A stretch of 64,000 nt of DNA from Glaciimonas immobilis (GCF_011947285.1 NZ_JAAOZT010000004.1:62001-126000), one strand, 5' to 3'; counted from the first letter of the stretch, positions 44,117 to 55,574 are shown. A program made the numbers and translations. The notes: generated by a model from the sequence alone, not told the origin.

Positions 44117-47020
44117 ATGTCCGATCAGCCAACCCAAGCACCGAAGCCAGAAAATACCAAAGCCCCAAAAGCCGCAAAGCCGCAAAGCAAATATCCCGTT
44201 AATATGACCGAGACTGCTTTTCCGATGCGCGGCGATCTTGCCAAGCGGGAGCCACAATGGGTCAAACAATGGCAAGATAAAAAGGTCTACGAGCGCATTC
44301 GTAAAGCGTCCAAAGCGCGCCCTAAATTTATTTTGCATGATGGCCCACCGTATGCAAACGGCGAGATTCATCTGGGTCACGCCGTGAACAAGATTTTAAA
44401 AGACATGATCGTCAAAGCACGCAATATGGCTGGCTTTGACGCGCAATATGTCCCGGGTTGGGATTGCCACGGTATGCCGATTGAAATTCAGATCGAAAAA
44501 AAATACGGTAAAAATTTGCCGGTAGCAGAAGTGCAGGCCAAAGCTCGCGCCTACGCCAACGCGCAAATCGACCTGCAGCGCAAGGACTTCATCCGTCTTG
44601 GCGTATTGGGCGAGTGGGACAATCCCTACAAAACCATGAACTTCAGTAACGAAGCCGATGAGTTACGCGCGCTCGGTACGATATTAGAAAAAGGTTACGT
44701 CTATCGCGGCCTGAAGCCGGTAAACTGGTGTTTCGATTGCGGTTCGGCATTGGCCGAAGCTGAAGTCGAATATCAAGACAAGCGCGATCCTTCTATCGAC
44801 GTCGGCTTTCCGTTCGCCGAGCCTGAAAAACTCGCCTCTGCATTTGGTCTGGCAGCACTGCCGCTTGAAAAAGGCTACGTGGTCATCTGGACGACCACGC
44901 CCTGGACCATTCCGTCTAATCAAGCGCTCAATGTTCATCCTGAAGTGGAGTATGCATTAGTACAAACTGTGCGCAACGGCGAACCGATTTTGCTGATTCT
45001 GGCGCAAGATCTGGTCACCGCTTCGCTTGAGCGTTTTGGGCTCGAAGGGTCCGTCATTGCCACCTGCAAAGGTGCGGCATTGTCACTGATCAGCTTTAAA
45101 CATCCGCTGGCGGGCGCGCATCCCGGCTATGACCGCTTGTCGCCGGTTTATCTGGGCGATTACGTTACTACCGATAGCGGCACCGGTATCGTTCACTCGG
45201 CACCTGCTTATGGTATTGAGGATTTTATCTCCTGCAAAGCGCATGGTTTAAAGGACGATGACATTATCAGCCCGGTCATGGGCGACGGACGCTACGCGTC
45301 ATCGCTGCCGCTGTTCAACGGCCTGACTATCTGGGAAGCATCCAAACCCATCTGTGCGACGCTGGAAGAAGTCGGCGCGTTATTCAAGCTGGAAATGTTT
45401 GATCATAGTTATATGCATTGCTGGCGTCATAAAACCCCGATCATCTACCGCGCCACGTCGCAATGGTTTGCCAGCATGGATAACCAGCCGAACGATGGCG
45501 GCGAAAGTCTGCGCAAGACGGCGATCCGTGCGATTGAAGAAACGTCTTTTTTCCCGGCATGGGGCAAAGCGCGCCTGCATGGCATGATCGTCAACCGGCC
45601 CGACTGGACACTATCCCGCCAACGCCAATGGGGCGTTCCGATGGCCTTCTTCGTACATAAAGAGACAGGTGACCTGCATCCACGCACGCCCGAATTGCTC
45701 GAGCAAATTGCGCAGCGCATCGAACAGGGCGGCATCGAAGCATGGCAGGCGCTGGATCCAAAAGAACTGCTCGGCGATGAGGCCGACCTCTACACCAAAA
45801 ACAAGGACACGCTGGACGTCTGGTTTGACTCCGGCTCAACGCATCAAACCGTGCTACGCGGTTCACATCATTTGCAATCGCAGTTTCCTGCCGATCTGTA
45901 TCTGGAAGGCTCGGATCAACATCGCGGCTGGTTCCATTCGTCACTATTAACTTCGTCAATGCTGAACGGCCGTGCGCCTTATAAGGCGTTACTGACCCAC
46001 GGGTTTGTGGTGGATGGCGAGGGAAAAAAGATGTCAAAGTCGTTAAAGAACGGCATCGAACCACAAAAAGTATCTGACACGCTCGGCGCAGAAATCCTGC
46101 GTCTCTGGGTTGCGTCTAGCGACTATTCTGGGGAAATCACGATTTCTGACGAGATTCTGAAACGTGTCACCGAGTCATATCGCCGGATTCGTAACACACT
46201 GCGCTTTTTGCTGGCAAATACGTCGGACTTCAATCCGCTGACCGATGCTGTGCCGATCGCCGAACTGTTAGAGATTGACCGTTACGCGATCGCCAGCATG
46301 ACCCAGTTGCAAGTCGACGTGTTGCAGCACTACGAGGGCTATGAATTTCATCCTGTGGTATCCAAACTGCAGATGTATTGCTCGGAAGATCTGGGCGGTT
46401 TCTATCTGGATATTCTGAAAGATCGCCTGTACACCGGCGGCGTGACTTCACACGCGCGGCGCTCGGGCCAAACGGCAATGTGGCACATCACGCAAGCCTT
46501 GTTGCGCCTGATTGCCCCGACATTATCGTTTACCGCCGAAGAAGCATGGTCGTTCTTCGCCAGTAAAGATGCCTATGCAGAAAGCGATGAGACGATCTTC
46601 ACGCAAACCTACTACACGCTTCCAGTGATCGACGGCGCTGCGACACTGATCGAAAAATTCAATGCATTGCGGGTATTGCGCGCCGACGTTACCAAACGCC
46701 TGGAAGAGGTTCGCGCCGCTGGCGGCATAGGATCGTCCTTGCAGGCTGAGGTGGAACTGAAGGTCACCGCGGGTAAATACGCATTGCTCGACAGCGTGGG
46801 CGACGACCTCAAATTTATTCTGATCACTTCAGCCGCGACCATCACCGAAGTTGCCTCGGACGCCGACGAGACCATTGTGGTGACACCTTCAACACAACAA
46901 AAATGTGAACGTTGCTGGCATTACCGCGCAGATGTCGGCAGCCATGCGGACCACGCCGGACTATGCGGTCGTTGTGTCACCAATTTGTTTGGCAGCGGCG
47001 AAGACCGTCATTTCGCCTGA
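44117..47020 (+). CDS. ileS: isoleucyl-tRNA synthetase
   Basis: Charges tRNA-Ile. 967 residues from ATG 44117 (MSDQPTQ, preceded by GAAGAAAA); a TTG four codons earlier is less likely. Class I motifs are [13 protein letters not shown] (HIGH) near residues 79-91 and [10 protein letters not shown] (KMSKS). The editing domain contains [14 protein letters not shown]. The C-terminal zinc finger has [12 protein letters not shown] and [10 protein letters not shown]. The first 30 residues are an Ala/Pro/Lys-rich extension typical of betaproteobacterial IleS. Confidence 0.98.
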   Translation: MSDQPTQAPKPENTKAPKAAKPQSKYPVNMTETAFPMRGDLAKREPQWVKQWQDKKVYERIRKASKARPKFILHDGPPYANGEIHLGHAVNKILKDMIVKARNMAGFDAQYVPGWDCHGMPIEIQIEKKYGKNLPVAEVQAKARAYANAQIDLQRKDFIRLGVLGEWDNPYKTMNFSNEADELRALGTILEKGYVYRGLKPVNWCFDCGSALAEAEVEYQDKRDPSIDVGFPFAEPEKLASAFGLAALPLEKGYVVIWTTTPWTIPSNQALNVHPEVEYALVQTVRNGEPILLILAQDLVTASLERFGLEGSVIATCKGAALSLISFKHPLAGAHPGYDRLSPVYLGDYVTTDSGTGIVHSAPAYGIEDFISCKAHGLKDDDIISPVMGDGRYASSLPLFNGLTIWEASKPICATLEEVGALFKLEMFDHSYMHCWRHKTPIIYRATSQWFASMDNQPNDGGESLRKTAIRAIEETSFFPAWGKARLHGMIVNRPDWTLSRQRQWGVPMAFFVHKETGDLHPRTPELLEQIAQRIEQGGIEAWQALDPKELLGDEADLYTKNKDTLDVWFDSGSTHQTVLRGSHHLQSQFPADLYLEGSDQHRGWFHSSLLTSSMLNGRAPYKALLTHGFVVDGEGKKMSKSLKNGIEPQKVSDTLGAEILRLWVASSDYSGEITISDEILKRVTESYRRIRNTLRFLLANTSDFNPLTDAVPIAELLEIDRYAIASMTQLQVDVLQHYEGYEFHPVVSKLQMYCSEDLGGFYLDILKDRLYTGGVTSHARRSGQTAMWHITQALLRLIAPTLSFTAEEAWSFFASKDAYAESDETIFTQTYYTLPVIDGAATLIEKFNALRVLRADVTKRLEEVRAAGGIGSSLQAEVELKVTAGKYALLDSVGDDLKFILITSAATITEVASDADETIVVTPSTQQKCERCWHYRADVGSHADHAGLCGRCVTNLFGSGEDRHFA

Positions 47021-47058
47021 TCGTCCCTTTGAAACGAGGCCTAAGCCAACTCCGCAGC

Positions 47059-47096
47059 GCGACCTGAAATCCATTGTCGTTCAGGTCGCATTTTTC
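47059..47096 (+). terminator. terminator-like hairpin between ileS and lspA
   Basis: Perfect 10-bp arms GCGACCTGAA (47059-47068) and TTCAGGTCGC (47080-47089) with an 11-nt loop, then ATTTTTC. It lies 39 nt after ileS and 130 nt before lspA. Confidence 0.65.
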
Positions 47097-47226
47097 TGCG
47101 CTGCGCTGGTCCAACTTATTGGGCAAACTTATTTTGCACACTTAGTCGGCACACCTAGTAATTTTAGTTGGCAGGTAAGCTAATTTACACCGGCACCACT
47201 CTTTTTTGTCTGCTGAAAAACCATTT

Positions 47227-47748
47227 ATGGCTACTAAAAAACGTTCTGCACCTTCCCGCTCACAGTCTTCCTCCCGGTTAAGCGCAGGGTTACTGCCCTG
47301 GCTAGGGATCGCCGGGTTAGTTATTTTGCTCGACCAGTTAACCAAGGTTACGATAACGCGCATGTTCAGTTACGGCGAGTCGCATCCGGTGACAGCTTTC
47401 TTTAATCTTGTTCTGGTGTACAACCCGGGCGCGGCGTTTAGCTTTTTGGGTTCTGCTTCAGGCTGGCAACGCTACTTTTTTACCGGGATCGGATTAGCGG
47501 CTGCAATTTTCATTGTTTTTCTACTTAAACGCCATGCAGGGCAGCGCCTGTTTTGTACTGCGCTGGCGTTAATTCTGGGTGGTGCACTGGGCAACGTAAC
47601 CGATCGTATCGCTTACGGACACGTTATCGATTTCATCGATATCTACGTCGCGCGCTGGCACTGGCCAGCATTTAACATCGCCGACAGCGCGATTTGCATA
47701 GGCGCCGTATTGTTTGTTATTGATGAGCTGCGTCGGGTTAATAAGTAG
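47227..47748 (+). CDS. lspA: lipoprotein signal peptidase II
   Basis: Cleaves lipoprotein signal peptides after lipidation at the inner membrane. 173 residues from ATG 47227 ([10 protein letters not shown]); the frame is open from TTG 47206. Four membrane helices. The two catalytic aspartates are in [17 protein letters not shown] and FNIADSAI, with [10 protein letters not shown] upstream. The first 25 residues are a basic, serine-rich extension. It comes after ileS as in most Burkholderiales, though with a terminator-like hairpin between. Confidence 0.96.
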   Translation: MATKKRSAPSRSQSSSRLSAGLLPWLGIAGLVILLDQLTKVTITRMFSYGESHPVTAFFNLVLVYNPGAAFSFLGSASGWQRYFFTGIGLAAAIFIVFLLKRHAGQRLFCTALALILGGALGNVTDRIAYGHVIDFIDIYVARWHWPAFNIADSAICIGAVLFVIDELRRVNK

Positions 47749-47825
47749 AAAAGCACGTAAGCCAGTAAATAAGTGATTAAGTAAGCAACCAGCGTATTTT
47801 TGTAGTGTTTTAACCGGGGGTAACG

Positions 47826-49025
47826 ATGGATCTCACTGGTAAAAAAATTGTTCTTGGCTTGACCGGCGGCATCGCCTGCTATAAGGCGGCAGAATTCACG
47901 CGTGCGCTAATCAAGGCCGGGGCGACGGTGCAAGTCGTCATGACGCAAGGGGCACTGCAATTCATTACGCCGATTACGATGCAAGGACTATCCGGACTGC
48001 CTGTTTTTACCGACCAATGGGATGCACGTATCGGTAATAATATGCCGCACATTGATCTGACCCGTGACGCCGACGCCATCGTGATTGCACCTTGTTCGAC
48101 TGACTTTATGGCCAAGCTGGCGCATGGCGTCTGCGATGACTTATTGTCGACCCTATGCGTGGCGCGGCAGGCAACACTGCCGTTAATGATCGCGCCTGCT
48201 ATGAACGTCGAAATGTGGCAAAACCCTGCAACCCAACGTAACGCCAGACAGTTGCGAGAGGATGGCGTCCGGTTGCTGGGGCCCGCTGCAGGCGAGCAAG
48301 CTTGCGGAGAAGTCGGTTTAGGTCGTATGCTTGAGGCTGATCAGCTGCTGGAAGAAGTCATCGCAGCATTTCAGCCCAAGACGCTAACAGGCAAACACGT
48401 ACTACTCACCGCCGGGCCGACCTTTGAGGCAATTGATCCGGTGCGCGGCATCACCAATCTATCGTCCGGAAAAATGGGTTACGCCATTGCGCGCGCGGCA
48501 CGTGAAGCCGGTGCGGAAGTTTTGCTGGTTTCTGGACCAACTGCATTACCGCCCCCTTACGGCGTGCGCCGCATCGATGTCCTCAGTGCGCAGCAAATGC
48601 ATGACGTTGTCTTATCGCATGCGGCGGGTCAGGATATTTTTGTGGCGGTTGCCGCGGTCGCGGATTGGTACGTTGCCAACGCCAGCGACCAAAAACTCAA
48701 AAAGAACGCTGACGGTGACACCCCCGAATTAGTATTCGCACAAAATCCCGATATCCTTGCTGCCGTTGCTTCGCTACCTCTGCACCAGCGTCCCTACTGT
48801 GTAGGCTTTGCCGCAGAATCTGAAAACCTGCTGGAATACGCCGAAGCAAAACGTCAACGTAAAAACGTACCTCTGCTCGTGGGTAATATCGGTCACGATA
48901 CATTTGGAAAAGATGAGAACCAACTGGTGCTGTTTGACGTCAAAGGTCATAGCAGTTTACCGCGCGCGAACAAACTGCAACTCGCACGTCAGTTAATTGC
49001 AGAAATTGTGTCACGTCTTGGTTAA
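47826..49025 (+). CDS. coaBC: bifunctional phosphopantothenoylcysteine decarboxylase/synthetase
   Basis: Two steps of CoA synthesis: joining cysteine to phosphopantothenate (CoaB half) and FMN-dependent decarboxylation (CoaC half). 399 residues. The CoaC half has GLTGGIACYKAAEF, the catalytic His in MPHIDL, PAMNVEMWQNPATQRN and the flap Cys in GEQACGEVGLGRM. The CoaB half starts at HVLLTAGPTFEAIDPVRGITN. GGGGG lies ahead of the ATG. In many bacteria coaBC pairs with dut, as here. Confidence 0.97.
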   Translation: MDLTGKKIVLGLTGGIACYKAAEFTRALIKAGATVQVVMTQGALQFITPITMQGLSGLPVFTDQWDARIGNNMPHIDLTRDADAIVIAPCSTDFMAKLAHGVCDDLLSTLCVARQATLPLMIAPAMNVEMWQNPATQRNARQLREDGVRLLGPAAGEQACGEVGLGRMLEADQLLEEVIAAFQPKTLTGKHVLLTAGPTFEAIDPVRGITNLSSGKMGYAIARAAREAGAEVLLVSGPTALPPPYGVRRIDVLSAQQMHDVVLSHAAGQDIFVAVAAVADWYVANASDQKLKKNADGDTPELVFAQNPDILAAVASLPLHQRPYCVGFAAESENLLEYAEAKRQRKNVPLLVGNIGHDTFGKDENQLVLFDVKGHSSLPRANKLQLARQLIAEIVSRLG

Positions 49026-49320
49026 GTGATTTACTGTGACTGGTCGCACGTGGGTGGACATCCTTGAGTGGACATGCCGTACGACTTAGTTAGGTCGATT
49101 GAATAAGTAGGGTTGTGATGCGCTAGCTTGACGTCGTTTTACCCGCTTTTTTCGATTAATTTCTGGTGCTGTCGCTCTCAGAGCGGCTTGTCGGACTGAA
49201 CAACAAACGCTGCGAGAACATAACGGCAATCCGATCTCCATCGATGCATCATCGCCGTTCTAGCCCAGTTTTTCATCCTTAAGGCTGACACCTTCTTCAA
49301 CAGATTAATAAATTTATTTT

Positions 49321-49770
49321 ATGAAAACAATAGACGTAAAAATCCTTGATCCGCGCATGCAGGATCAGTTACCCGCATATGCAACAGAAGGCAGTGCCGG
49401 CCTCGATTTGCGCGCTTGCCTTGATGCTCCGTTGACCATTAAACCCGGCGAAACCCACCTGATTCCAACCGGTCTGGCAATTTATATTGGCGATCCTTCC
49501 TATGCGGCGATGATTTTGCCACGCAGCGGCCTCGGACATAAGCACGGCATCGTACTCGGCAATCTGGTCGGCTTAATTGACTCTGACTATCAGGGTCAAT
49601 TGATGGTATCGACCTGGAATCGCGGCGACACTGAATTTATTTTAACCCCTATGGATCGGCTTGCACAACTCATCATCGTGCCAGTTATGCGCGTGGGCTT
49701 TAACGTGGTGGCTGATTTTGACAACAGCGAACGCGGAACAGGTGGCTTTGGCAGTACGGGCAAACACTGA
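49321..49770 (+). CDS. dut: trimeric dUTPase
   Basis: Hydrolyses dUTP to dUMP and pyrophosphate, keeping uracil out of DNA and feeding thymidylate synthesis. 149 residues with all five motifs: [28 protein letters not shown] (with the catalytic Asp of motif III), the RLAQLI strand, and the mobile C-terminal [10 protein letters not shown]. It is 295 nt after coaBC and overlaps or nearly touches the next gene. It is the housekeeping enzyme; the second dUTPase at 8782-9522 is unrelated in fold. Confidence 0.98.
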   Translation: MKTIDVKILDPRMQDQLPAYATEGSAGLDLRACLDAPLTIKPGETHLIPTGLAIYIGDPSYAAMILPRSGLGHKHGIVLGNLVGLIDSDYQGQLMVSTWNRGDTEFILTPMDRLAQLIIVPVMRVGFNVVADFDNSERGTGGFGSTGKH

Positions 49771-49781
49771 TGGAAATATCT

Positions 49782-50885
49782 ATGAAAGCAATCAATTCTC
49801 GACGGTGGTTTTATGTAAAACGTTATGCCGCGACACTTCCCGTTTTATTGCTAGCGGCTTGTGCCACGCAAGAACCCGAAATGCCAGCGCCGATCGCAAA
49901 GGCGCCAAGCGCAGGAAAAGCCTACATAGCCCCCCGTCCGGTCAAGGCCCCGACCAATCCCCAAGAATCGGAACTCCGCGCAATCGTGACACAACAGGAT
50001 CGCCTGTATAACGTCGCCGCGCCGCTATTAGTCAGCAACGCCGACCTGTGCCGCAATAATGCGCGCAACCTTCTCGGCTTTACCGCAAAAACAAAATTTT
50101 CCTATTCAACAGAATTTATCGAGGCAGCGCAGACTTCTCTGGGCCTGTCCGATCAGCTTCAGGTGACCGGCGTATTAGCTGGCAGTGGCGCCGCCCAAGC
50201 GGGCGTAAAGCCCGGCGATCTGCTGTCCACGATCCAGGGCAAACCGGTTACCACCGGACCAAACGCCGAGCGACTGGCCGCGTTAATGCTAGGGCCGCTG
50301 GTCAACCGCAATGTGGCGATTGACCTGGGACTGGTTCGAAAAGGGAACAACGTTGACCTCAAGGTACTCCTCACGCGTGCCTGTGCCTTTGGTATCGAAC
50401 TGGGAAACACCGAGAACGTGAACAGTTTTGCCGATGGGCGCCGCGTGCTTGTGACGTCTGGAATGGTGAAGTTTGCCAAAACCGACGATGAGCTGGCGTA
50501 TGTCATCGCACGCGAGATGGCGCATAACTCCCTGATGCACGTAGTCAGACAACGCATGACCGCGACCATGAGCGGAATTATCGACAACCTGATACGTGTG
50601 CGTCCGGATACCAGTTCATTATCAGGTGGCGAAGGCGTCAAACCCTACACGCAGCAACTGGACCTCGCCGCAGACAAACTGGCGTTATACATGGTGGCGC
50701 GCGCAGGCTACAAGATAGACACCGCAGCCGCGTTCTGGCAGCGACTGGCAACCCAATATCCCGTCAACGTAACCAACGGCCACACCGCCATCCATCCTTC
50801 GACCTCGGCCCGCATGGACCTCATTCAAAAAACCATAGCGGAGATCAACGCCAAACAAGCAATCGGCGGTAATCTAATGCCGTAA
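49782..50885 (+). CDS. lipoprotein with PDZ domain and degenerate M48 peptidase domain
   Basis: 367 residues from ATG 49782 (MKAINSRRW; GGAA 6 nt ahead), or 371 from ATG 49770, which overlaps the dut stop. The signal sequence ends in a lipobox (LLLAACATQ; lipidated C27). A PDZ domain covers about residues 125-200 (GVLAGSGAAQAGVKPGDLL). The M48-type part that follows has IAREMAHN where the zinc site should read HExxH, so the first His is replaced by Arg. The third ligand segment reads LDLAADKLALYMVARAGY with Ala where the metal-binding Glu of EAD is expected. Two of three metal ligands are therefore absent, and I expect no protease activity. It may be a pseudoenzyme that binds envelope proteins. 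Its link to dut is probably positional only. Confidence 0.82.
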   Translation: MKAINSRRWFYVKRYAATLPVLLLAACATQEPEMPAPIAKAPSAGKAYIAPRPVKAPTNPQESELRAIVTQQDRLYNVAAPLLVSNADLCRNNARNLLGFTAKTKFSYSTEFIEAAQTSLGLSDQLQVTGVLAGSGAAQAGVKPGDLLSTIQGKPVTTGPNAERLAALMLGPLVNRNVAIDLGLVRKGNNVDLKVLLTRACAFGIELGNTENVNSFADGRRVLVTSGMVKFAKTDDELAYVIAREMAHNSLMHVVRQRMTATMSGIIDNLIRVRPDTSSLSGGEGVKPYTQQLDLAADKLALYMVARAGYKIDTAAAFWQRLATQYPVNVTNGHTAIHPSTSARMDLIQKTIAEINAKQAIGGNLMP

Positions 50886-51050
50886 GTAGAGCATAGCGCC
50901 ATATCTGTAGCGTGCCAGCAGTGGGCGCGCTGCAGACGTAAACATCTTGGAAATATATCCGGTGTAAGCTTGGGGTTGGGTTTTGTTCGGCCATGCGGTG
51001 AATATAAATTTAAGGATGTTAATGGAGCACCAACGACGTTGACCCGTTTG

Positions 51051-51345
51051 GGTTGGTTCGGTTAGTCGATAGCTAAAACGGTTAGTGCTCCGTGGAGGCT
51101 GGCCGGGAGTGGCCCGGCGGCCAGTTACTTGTTTCTTGCTTCGGCTAGGCGCCCCCGCAGAAAAAGTAACCAAAAAGAAGGCGACCGCAGAGGTGCTGCC
51201 CTCCCTTTGGTCGGGTACCCGATTATTTCGACTATCAGGCGGGTCGAAATACCAACTCGCTTCGCAAACATGTATTCCGACAATTCCCGACTGACAGCCG
51301 AAATAACCGGCAACGCCTATGACGGGTTAGCTCAACAACAACCGC
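51051..51345 (+). repeat. dispersed structured repeat, copy B
   Basis: Same order of blocks as copy A, but on the plus strand: GTGCTCCGTGG at 51086, a GCCGGG/CCCGGC hairpin, GTTACTTG..AAAGTAAC stem, the paired arms (CCGATTATTTCGACTATC and its partner with CCCGACTGACAGCCG), and the CTATGACGGG block. It runs into short CAAC-type units. It sits between the lipoprotein gene and clpA, which converge. Confidence 0.85.
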
Positions 51346-51435
51346 AACTGCCGCAGCCTTGTTAATTGGAGGGTTGCTTGTCTTGGCGATTAAGAGCCGG
51401 AATAGATTAGTACCTCTCTCATTGTCGTAGTTGCG

Positions 51436-51578
<143 letters not shown>

Positions 51579-51723
51579 CCGTTTTAATTACGGACCACCC
51601 GATCAACCGTCCAATCGATCAATCGAACCAAAACAATAGCACCTCACAAAAAATATAATGCCATACCGCTGAATATCAATAAACCCAAGAATTTCGCTAA
51701 TTTATCAAACAAAACCCAGCACA

Positions 51724-51765
51724 AAAAAAAAGCCCACCTCACCAAAGTGAACGTGGACTTTTTTT
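51724..51765 (-). terminator. rho-independent terminator of clpA
   Basis: Minus strand A7-G-T-CCAC ... TCAC-CAAA-type loop ... GTGG-GC-T7 stem (51724-51742 with 51747-51765), one G-U pair and one bulge, ending in T7. It is 75 nt after clpA. Confidence 0.7.
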
Positions 51766-51839
51766 AAAAATACTTCTTACCCTACCTCATATCATTTACG
51801 ATATTCATCATAGATGAATAGGCTGGATAGCCCCCAAAC

Positions 51840-54140
51840 CTACTCCACTTCCACCGTCTCCTGCGGCGTAGCAGGCTTATCCGGATTTTTAGCAGGAAAC
51901 TCCAGTTTAATCTGATCCTGCTCATCCAGATCAACCGTCACCCGCCCACCAGAGACCAGCTGACCAAACAACAATTCATCAGCAAGCGCCTTGCGGATCA
52001 TATCCTGAATCAACCGAGACATTGGTCTTGCCCCCATCAATGGATCAAACCCCTTCCGTGCCAGGAACTTACGCAAGTTCTCAGAAAAGACCGCTTCTAC
52101 TTTCTTCTCGTTGAGTTGTTCCTCAAGCTGCATCAAGAATTTATCCACCACCCGCAGAATAACGTCCTCATCCAGTGCACGGAAACTGATGATCGAGTCA
52201 ATACGATTGCGGAACTCCGGTGTGAACATCCGCTTGATATCCACCATCTCATCACCGGCTTCTTTCTTCTCGGTGAAACCGATGGTCCGTTTCTGTAAAC
52301 TTTCCGCGCCTGCATTAGTCGTCATGATAATGATCACATTGCGGAAGTCTGCTTTGCGCCCATTATTGTCTGTCAGCGTGCCGTGATCCATCACCTGCAA
52401 CAGAATGTTGAAAATGTCCGGATGGGCTTTTTCAATTTCATCAAGCAGTAATACCGCATGCGGCTTCTTGGTGACAGCCTCGGTCAATAAACCACCCTGA
52501 TCGAAGCCGACGTAGCCCGGTGGAGCACCAATCAATCGACTAACCGCATGACGCTCCATGTACTCTGACATATCGAAGCGAATCAAATCGATACCGAGGA
52601 TAAATGCCAATTGTTTTGCCACTTCGGTCTTACCAACCCCGGTAGGACCCGAAAACAAGAACGATCCAATCGGACGATCAGTCTTACCAAGGCCAGCGCG
52701 CGCCATTTTGATTGCCGATGCCAACGCGTCAATCGCGGGATCCTGACCAAACACGACATTGCGCAGATCGCGATCTATCGTCTTCAGCTTGGTACGATCA
52801 TCCTGATTAACCGTTTGCGGTGGAATACGGGCGATCTTCGAAATGATATCTTCGATCTCCGTTTTTCCGATGGTTTTCTTTTGCTTAGACTTTGGCAATA
52901 CGCGTTGCGCAGCGCCCGCCTCATCAATCACGTCAATCGCTTTATCGGGCAAATGACGATCGTTAATAAACCGTGCTGCCAATTCGGCTGCCGTGGTCAA
53001 TGCAATCGCAGAATATTTAACGCCGTGATGCTCTTCAAAGCGCGATTTCAAACCACGCAAAATCTGCACAGTTTGCTCAACTGTCGGCTCGTTGACATCA
53101 ATCTTCTGGAACCGGCGTGATAACGCATGATCCTTTTCAAAGACACCGCGGAACTCGGTATAAGTGGTCGCACCAATACATTTCAACTGGCCGCTAGACA
53201 AGGCTGGTTTCAATAGATTCGACGCATCCAGCGTACCGCCTGATGCCGATCCGGCACCGATGATAGTGTGGATTTCATCAATAAACAGAATGCCGTGTTC
53301 GCTGTCTTTCAACTGTTTGAGCACCGCCTTCAAACGCTGCTCAAAATCGCCACGATATTTGGTACCGGCTAGCAAAGCACCCATATCTAATGAGTAGACG
53401 ATTGCATTACTCAAAATTTCAGGCACGTCACCCTGCGTGATTCTCCAGGCCAGTCCTTCTGCGATAGCGGTCTTACCAACTCCCGCTTCACCGACCAGCA
53501 ATGGATTATTTTTGCGGCGACGGCATAAAGTCTGAATTACCCGCTCGACCTCAAACTCCCTGCCTATCAACGGATCAATCTTGCCCTCAAGCGCTAACTT
53601 ATTAAGGTTCTGCGTAAATTGGTCTAGTGGACTTTCTTTTTGCTGACCTTCCGGCTGCACTTCTTCCACACTCTCGGAAGATTTCTGCGCATCGCCGATC
53701 TGATCCTTGCGCACACCGTGCGAAATGAAATTCACGACATCCAGACGGGTCACGCCCTGCTGATGCAAGTAATAAACGGCGTGCGAGTCTTTCTCGCCAA
53801 AGATCGCTACCAGCACGTTTGCGCCGGTCACTTCCTTCTTGCCGTTAGATGCGGACTGTACGTGCATAATCGCACGTTGAATCACGCGTTGAAAACCGAG
53901 TGTCGGTTGTGTGTCAACCTCGCCAGAGCCAGGGACGGTCGGCGTGTTATCGCCGATAAAAATCGTCAACGTTTTACGCAGATCCTCAATATTGCCAGCA
54001 CATGCTCTTAATACCTCGGCCGCTGATGGATTATCCAGCAGTGCCAATAGCAGATGCTCAACAGTGATGAACTCGTGCCTTGCTTGTCGAGCTTCAACAA
54101 ACGCCATGTGCAAACTTACTTCCAGTTCCTGCGCAATCAT
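51840..54140 (-). CDS. clpA: ATP-dependent Clp protease ATP-binding subunit ClpA
   Basis: AAA+ unfoldase that feeds ClpP. 766 residues from ATG 54140 (MIAQELEVS), against 758 in E. coli; the frame is open 34 codons further up with unrelated residues. It has the Clp N domain (1-145), two nucleotide sites ([13 protein letters not shown] and [13 protein letters not shown]) and two Walker B motifs (LFIDEIHT and LLLDEIEK). A flexible tail rich in P, E and V follows. The clpS gene overlaps its start by 4 nt. The ClpP gene is not in the window. Confidence 0.98.
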   Translation of the reverse strand: MIAQELEVSLHMAFVEARQARHEFITVEHLLLALLDNPSAAEVLRACAGNIEDLRKTLTIFIGDNTPTVPGSGEVDTQPTLGFQRVIQRAIMHVQSASNGKKEVTGANVLVAIFGEKDSHAVYYLHQQGVTRLDVVNFISHGVRKDQIGDAQKSSESVEEVQPEGQQKESPLDQFTQNLNKLALEGKIDPLIGREFEVERVIQTLCRRRKNNPLLVGEAGVGKTAIAEGLAWRITQGDVPEILSNAIVYSLDMGALLAGTKYRGDFEQRLKAVLKQLKDSEHGILFIDEIHTIIGAGSASGGTLDASNLLKPALSSGQLKCIGATTYTEFRGVFEKDHALSRRFQKIDVNEPTVEQTVQILRGLKSRFEEHHGVKYSAIALTTAAELAARFINDRHLPDKAIDVIDEAGAAQRVLPKSKQKKTIGKTEIEDIISKIARIPPQTVNQDDRTKLKTIDRDLRNVVFGQDPAIDALASAIKMARAGLGKTDRPIGSFLFSGPTGVGKTEVAKQLAFILGIDLIRFDMSEYMERHAVSRLIGAPPGYVGFDQGGLLTEAVTKKPHAVLLLDEIEKAHPDIFNILLQVMDHGTLTDNNGRKADFRNVIIIMTTNAGAESLQKRTIGFTEKKEAGDEMVDIKRMFTPEFRNRIDSIISFRALDEDVILRVVDKFLMQLEEQLNEKKVEAVFSENLRKFLARKGFDPLMGARPMSRLIQDMIRKALADELLFGQLVSGGRVTVDLDEQDQIKLEFPAKNPDKPATPQETVEVE

Positions 54141-54445
54141 GCTTCCTCCATCACGCATTGCAGGGGATGTCCTGCTTTTCGCGCGTGCGTTAATACTAGT
54201 TCGACTTTTGTCGACGCGATATCTTTCGAAAACACCCCACACATACCTTTGCCTTCGCGATGCACCTTAAGCATAATGTGCGTCGCGTTTTCTCGGTCCT
54301 TGTTGAAATACTCTTGTATCACAGCAACGACAAATTCCATTGGTGTGAAATCGTCATTCAACAAAAACACCTGGTACATAGGGGGCGGCTTGAGCTTTTG
54401 CTCTTGTCGCGTCGCTACCGTTCCATCTTCGTGCTTAGTTCCCAT
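54137..54445 (-). CDS. clpS: ClpS adaptor, N-end rule
   Basis: Adaptor that brings N-degron proteins to ClpA. 102 residues. Core pattern [21 protein letters not shown], then [22 protein letters not shown] and [12 protein letters not shown]31/D32-like acids and the pocket Met/Val are conserved. It is the first gene of the clpS-clpA operon (ATGA overlap). The cold-shock gene is divergent from it. Confidence 0.97.
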   Translation of the reverse strand: MGTKHEDGTVATRQEQKLKPPPMYQVFLLNDDFTPMEFVVAVIQEYFNKDRENATHIMLKVHREGKGMCGVFSKDIASTKVELVLTHARKAGHPLQCVMEEA

Positions 54446-54816
54446 GCGTGTATTCTAAATCGTCCATGCGAATGTGCGGCAAAACACTGCGAGAAATTGC
54501 TCGATACCCTGAATTGGCATATCGAATTAAATCTCAATTAATTTAATAGTACGCGTTTTCTTCTTGTAGTGCAGATGACGTTACAACGACGGAATTCAAG
54601 GGCGCTCCTTTGAAGAAAATCATGCTCTAAATGAATGCATGCGTGATCGAAACAAACACTTGACTTTTAATTATTTATATAAAACAATAAAAATTATTGG
54701 TTGAGTTGTTCTTGTGAACAAAATGGGCGAGTCAAGAGGCAGAGAAAAAGCCGCAAGGGCTTTCCTGCTTTCGCTACTCGTACGGTAGATGGCGAACATT
54801 TAAGAGATGCGAATTT
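54446..54816. other. divergent region between clpS and a cold-shock gene; long AT-rich leader
   Basis: 370 nt without a gene. The part 54640-54816 resembles the long 5' leader of cold-shock genes and contains the short hairpin AAAGCC-GCAAG-GGCTTT near 54750-54767. Confidence 0.45.
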
Positions 54817-55022
54817 ATGTCAACAGGTACAGTGAAGTGGTTTAATGACTCTAAAGGCTTTGGCTTTATTACGCCGGATGAAGGGGCGAGGATTCGTTTG
54901 CGCACTTTTCAGCAATTCAGATGAACGGGTTTAAGACGCTTAAAGAGGGGCAGAAGGTTCAGTTTGAGATTACTGAGGGGCCGAAGGGGAAGCAGGCGTC
55001 GAATATTCAGAATCCGGGATGA
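54817..55022 (+). pseudogene. cold-shock domain protein gene with one-base deletion
   Basis: ATG 54817 encodes [23 protein letters not shown], a normal cold-shock domain start with RNA-binding KGFGFI. At GAAGGGGCGAGG (about 54877-54888) one base is missing relative to the family, so the frame goes to [12 protein letters not shown] and stops. In the next frame the protein resumes as [19 protein letters not shown] and ends [18 protein letters not shown], stop at 55020-55022. The span, 206 nt, is exactly one base short of 69 codons. The later part, including FAHFSAIQ, is otherwise clean, so the loss is recent or a sequencing error. A nucleic-acid chaperone function is expected only if the frame is restored. 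Confidence 0.85.
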
Positions 55023-55060
55023 TTTTTTGGGGATTTTTGCCACAATCCGGATAGGTGTAT

Positions 55061-55434
55061 TATTTTCGGTAACTAAGCCGGTTTGTGCTCCGAGGATGCT
55101 GGTCGGGAGTGGCCCGACAGCCAGTTACTTTATTTTGTCCCGCCAAAATAAAGTAACCAAACAAAAGGCGACCGCAGACGCGCTGCCCTCCCGTTGGTCG
55201 GGTCCCCAATTATTTAGACTATCAGTCGGGTCGAAATACCAACTCGCCTTCGGCTCAGACATGTATTCCGACAATTCCCGACTGACAGCCGAAATAACCG
55301 GCAACGCCTATGACGGGGTAGGTCAACTTCAAGGGCAACTGCAACTTCAACGGCAACTTCAACGGCAACTTCAACGGCAACTTCAACGGCAACTTCAACG
55401 GCAACTTCAACTGCAACTTCAACTGAAGCTGCTC
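55061..55434 (+). repeat. dispersed structured repeat, copy C, with CAACTTCAACGG tail
   Basis: Plus-strand copy: GTGCTCCGAGG block, GTCGGG/CCCGAC hairpin, a perfect 14-bp stem GTTACTTTATTTTG / CAAAATAAAGTAAC, the two arms (one containing TATCAGTCGGG, the other CCCGACTGACAG), the CTATGACGGGGTAGG block, then 12-nt units CAACTTCAACGG from about 55327. It lies between the frameshifted cold-shock gene and icd, which converge. Confidence 0.87.
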
Positions 55435-55574
55435 CGCCCTCATACTGCATATGATGCGGCTCTAATGAACCATCTATTTCAGCTTTATCCGCCTAAATAC
55501 CTTGATCGCTTGTTTAATTGTTTACGCAATTACTACTCAATTAAATTTTTCGCAATCAAGGCACGCATACGTCA

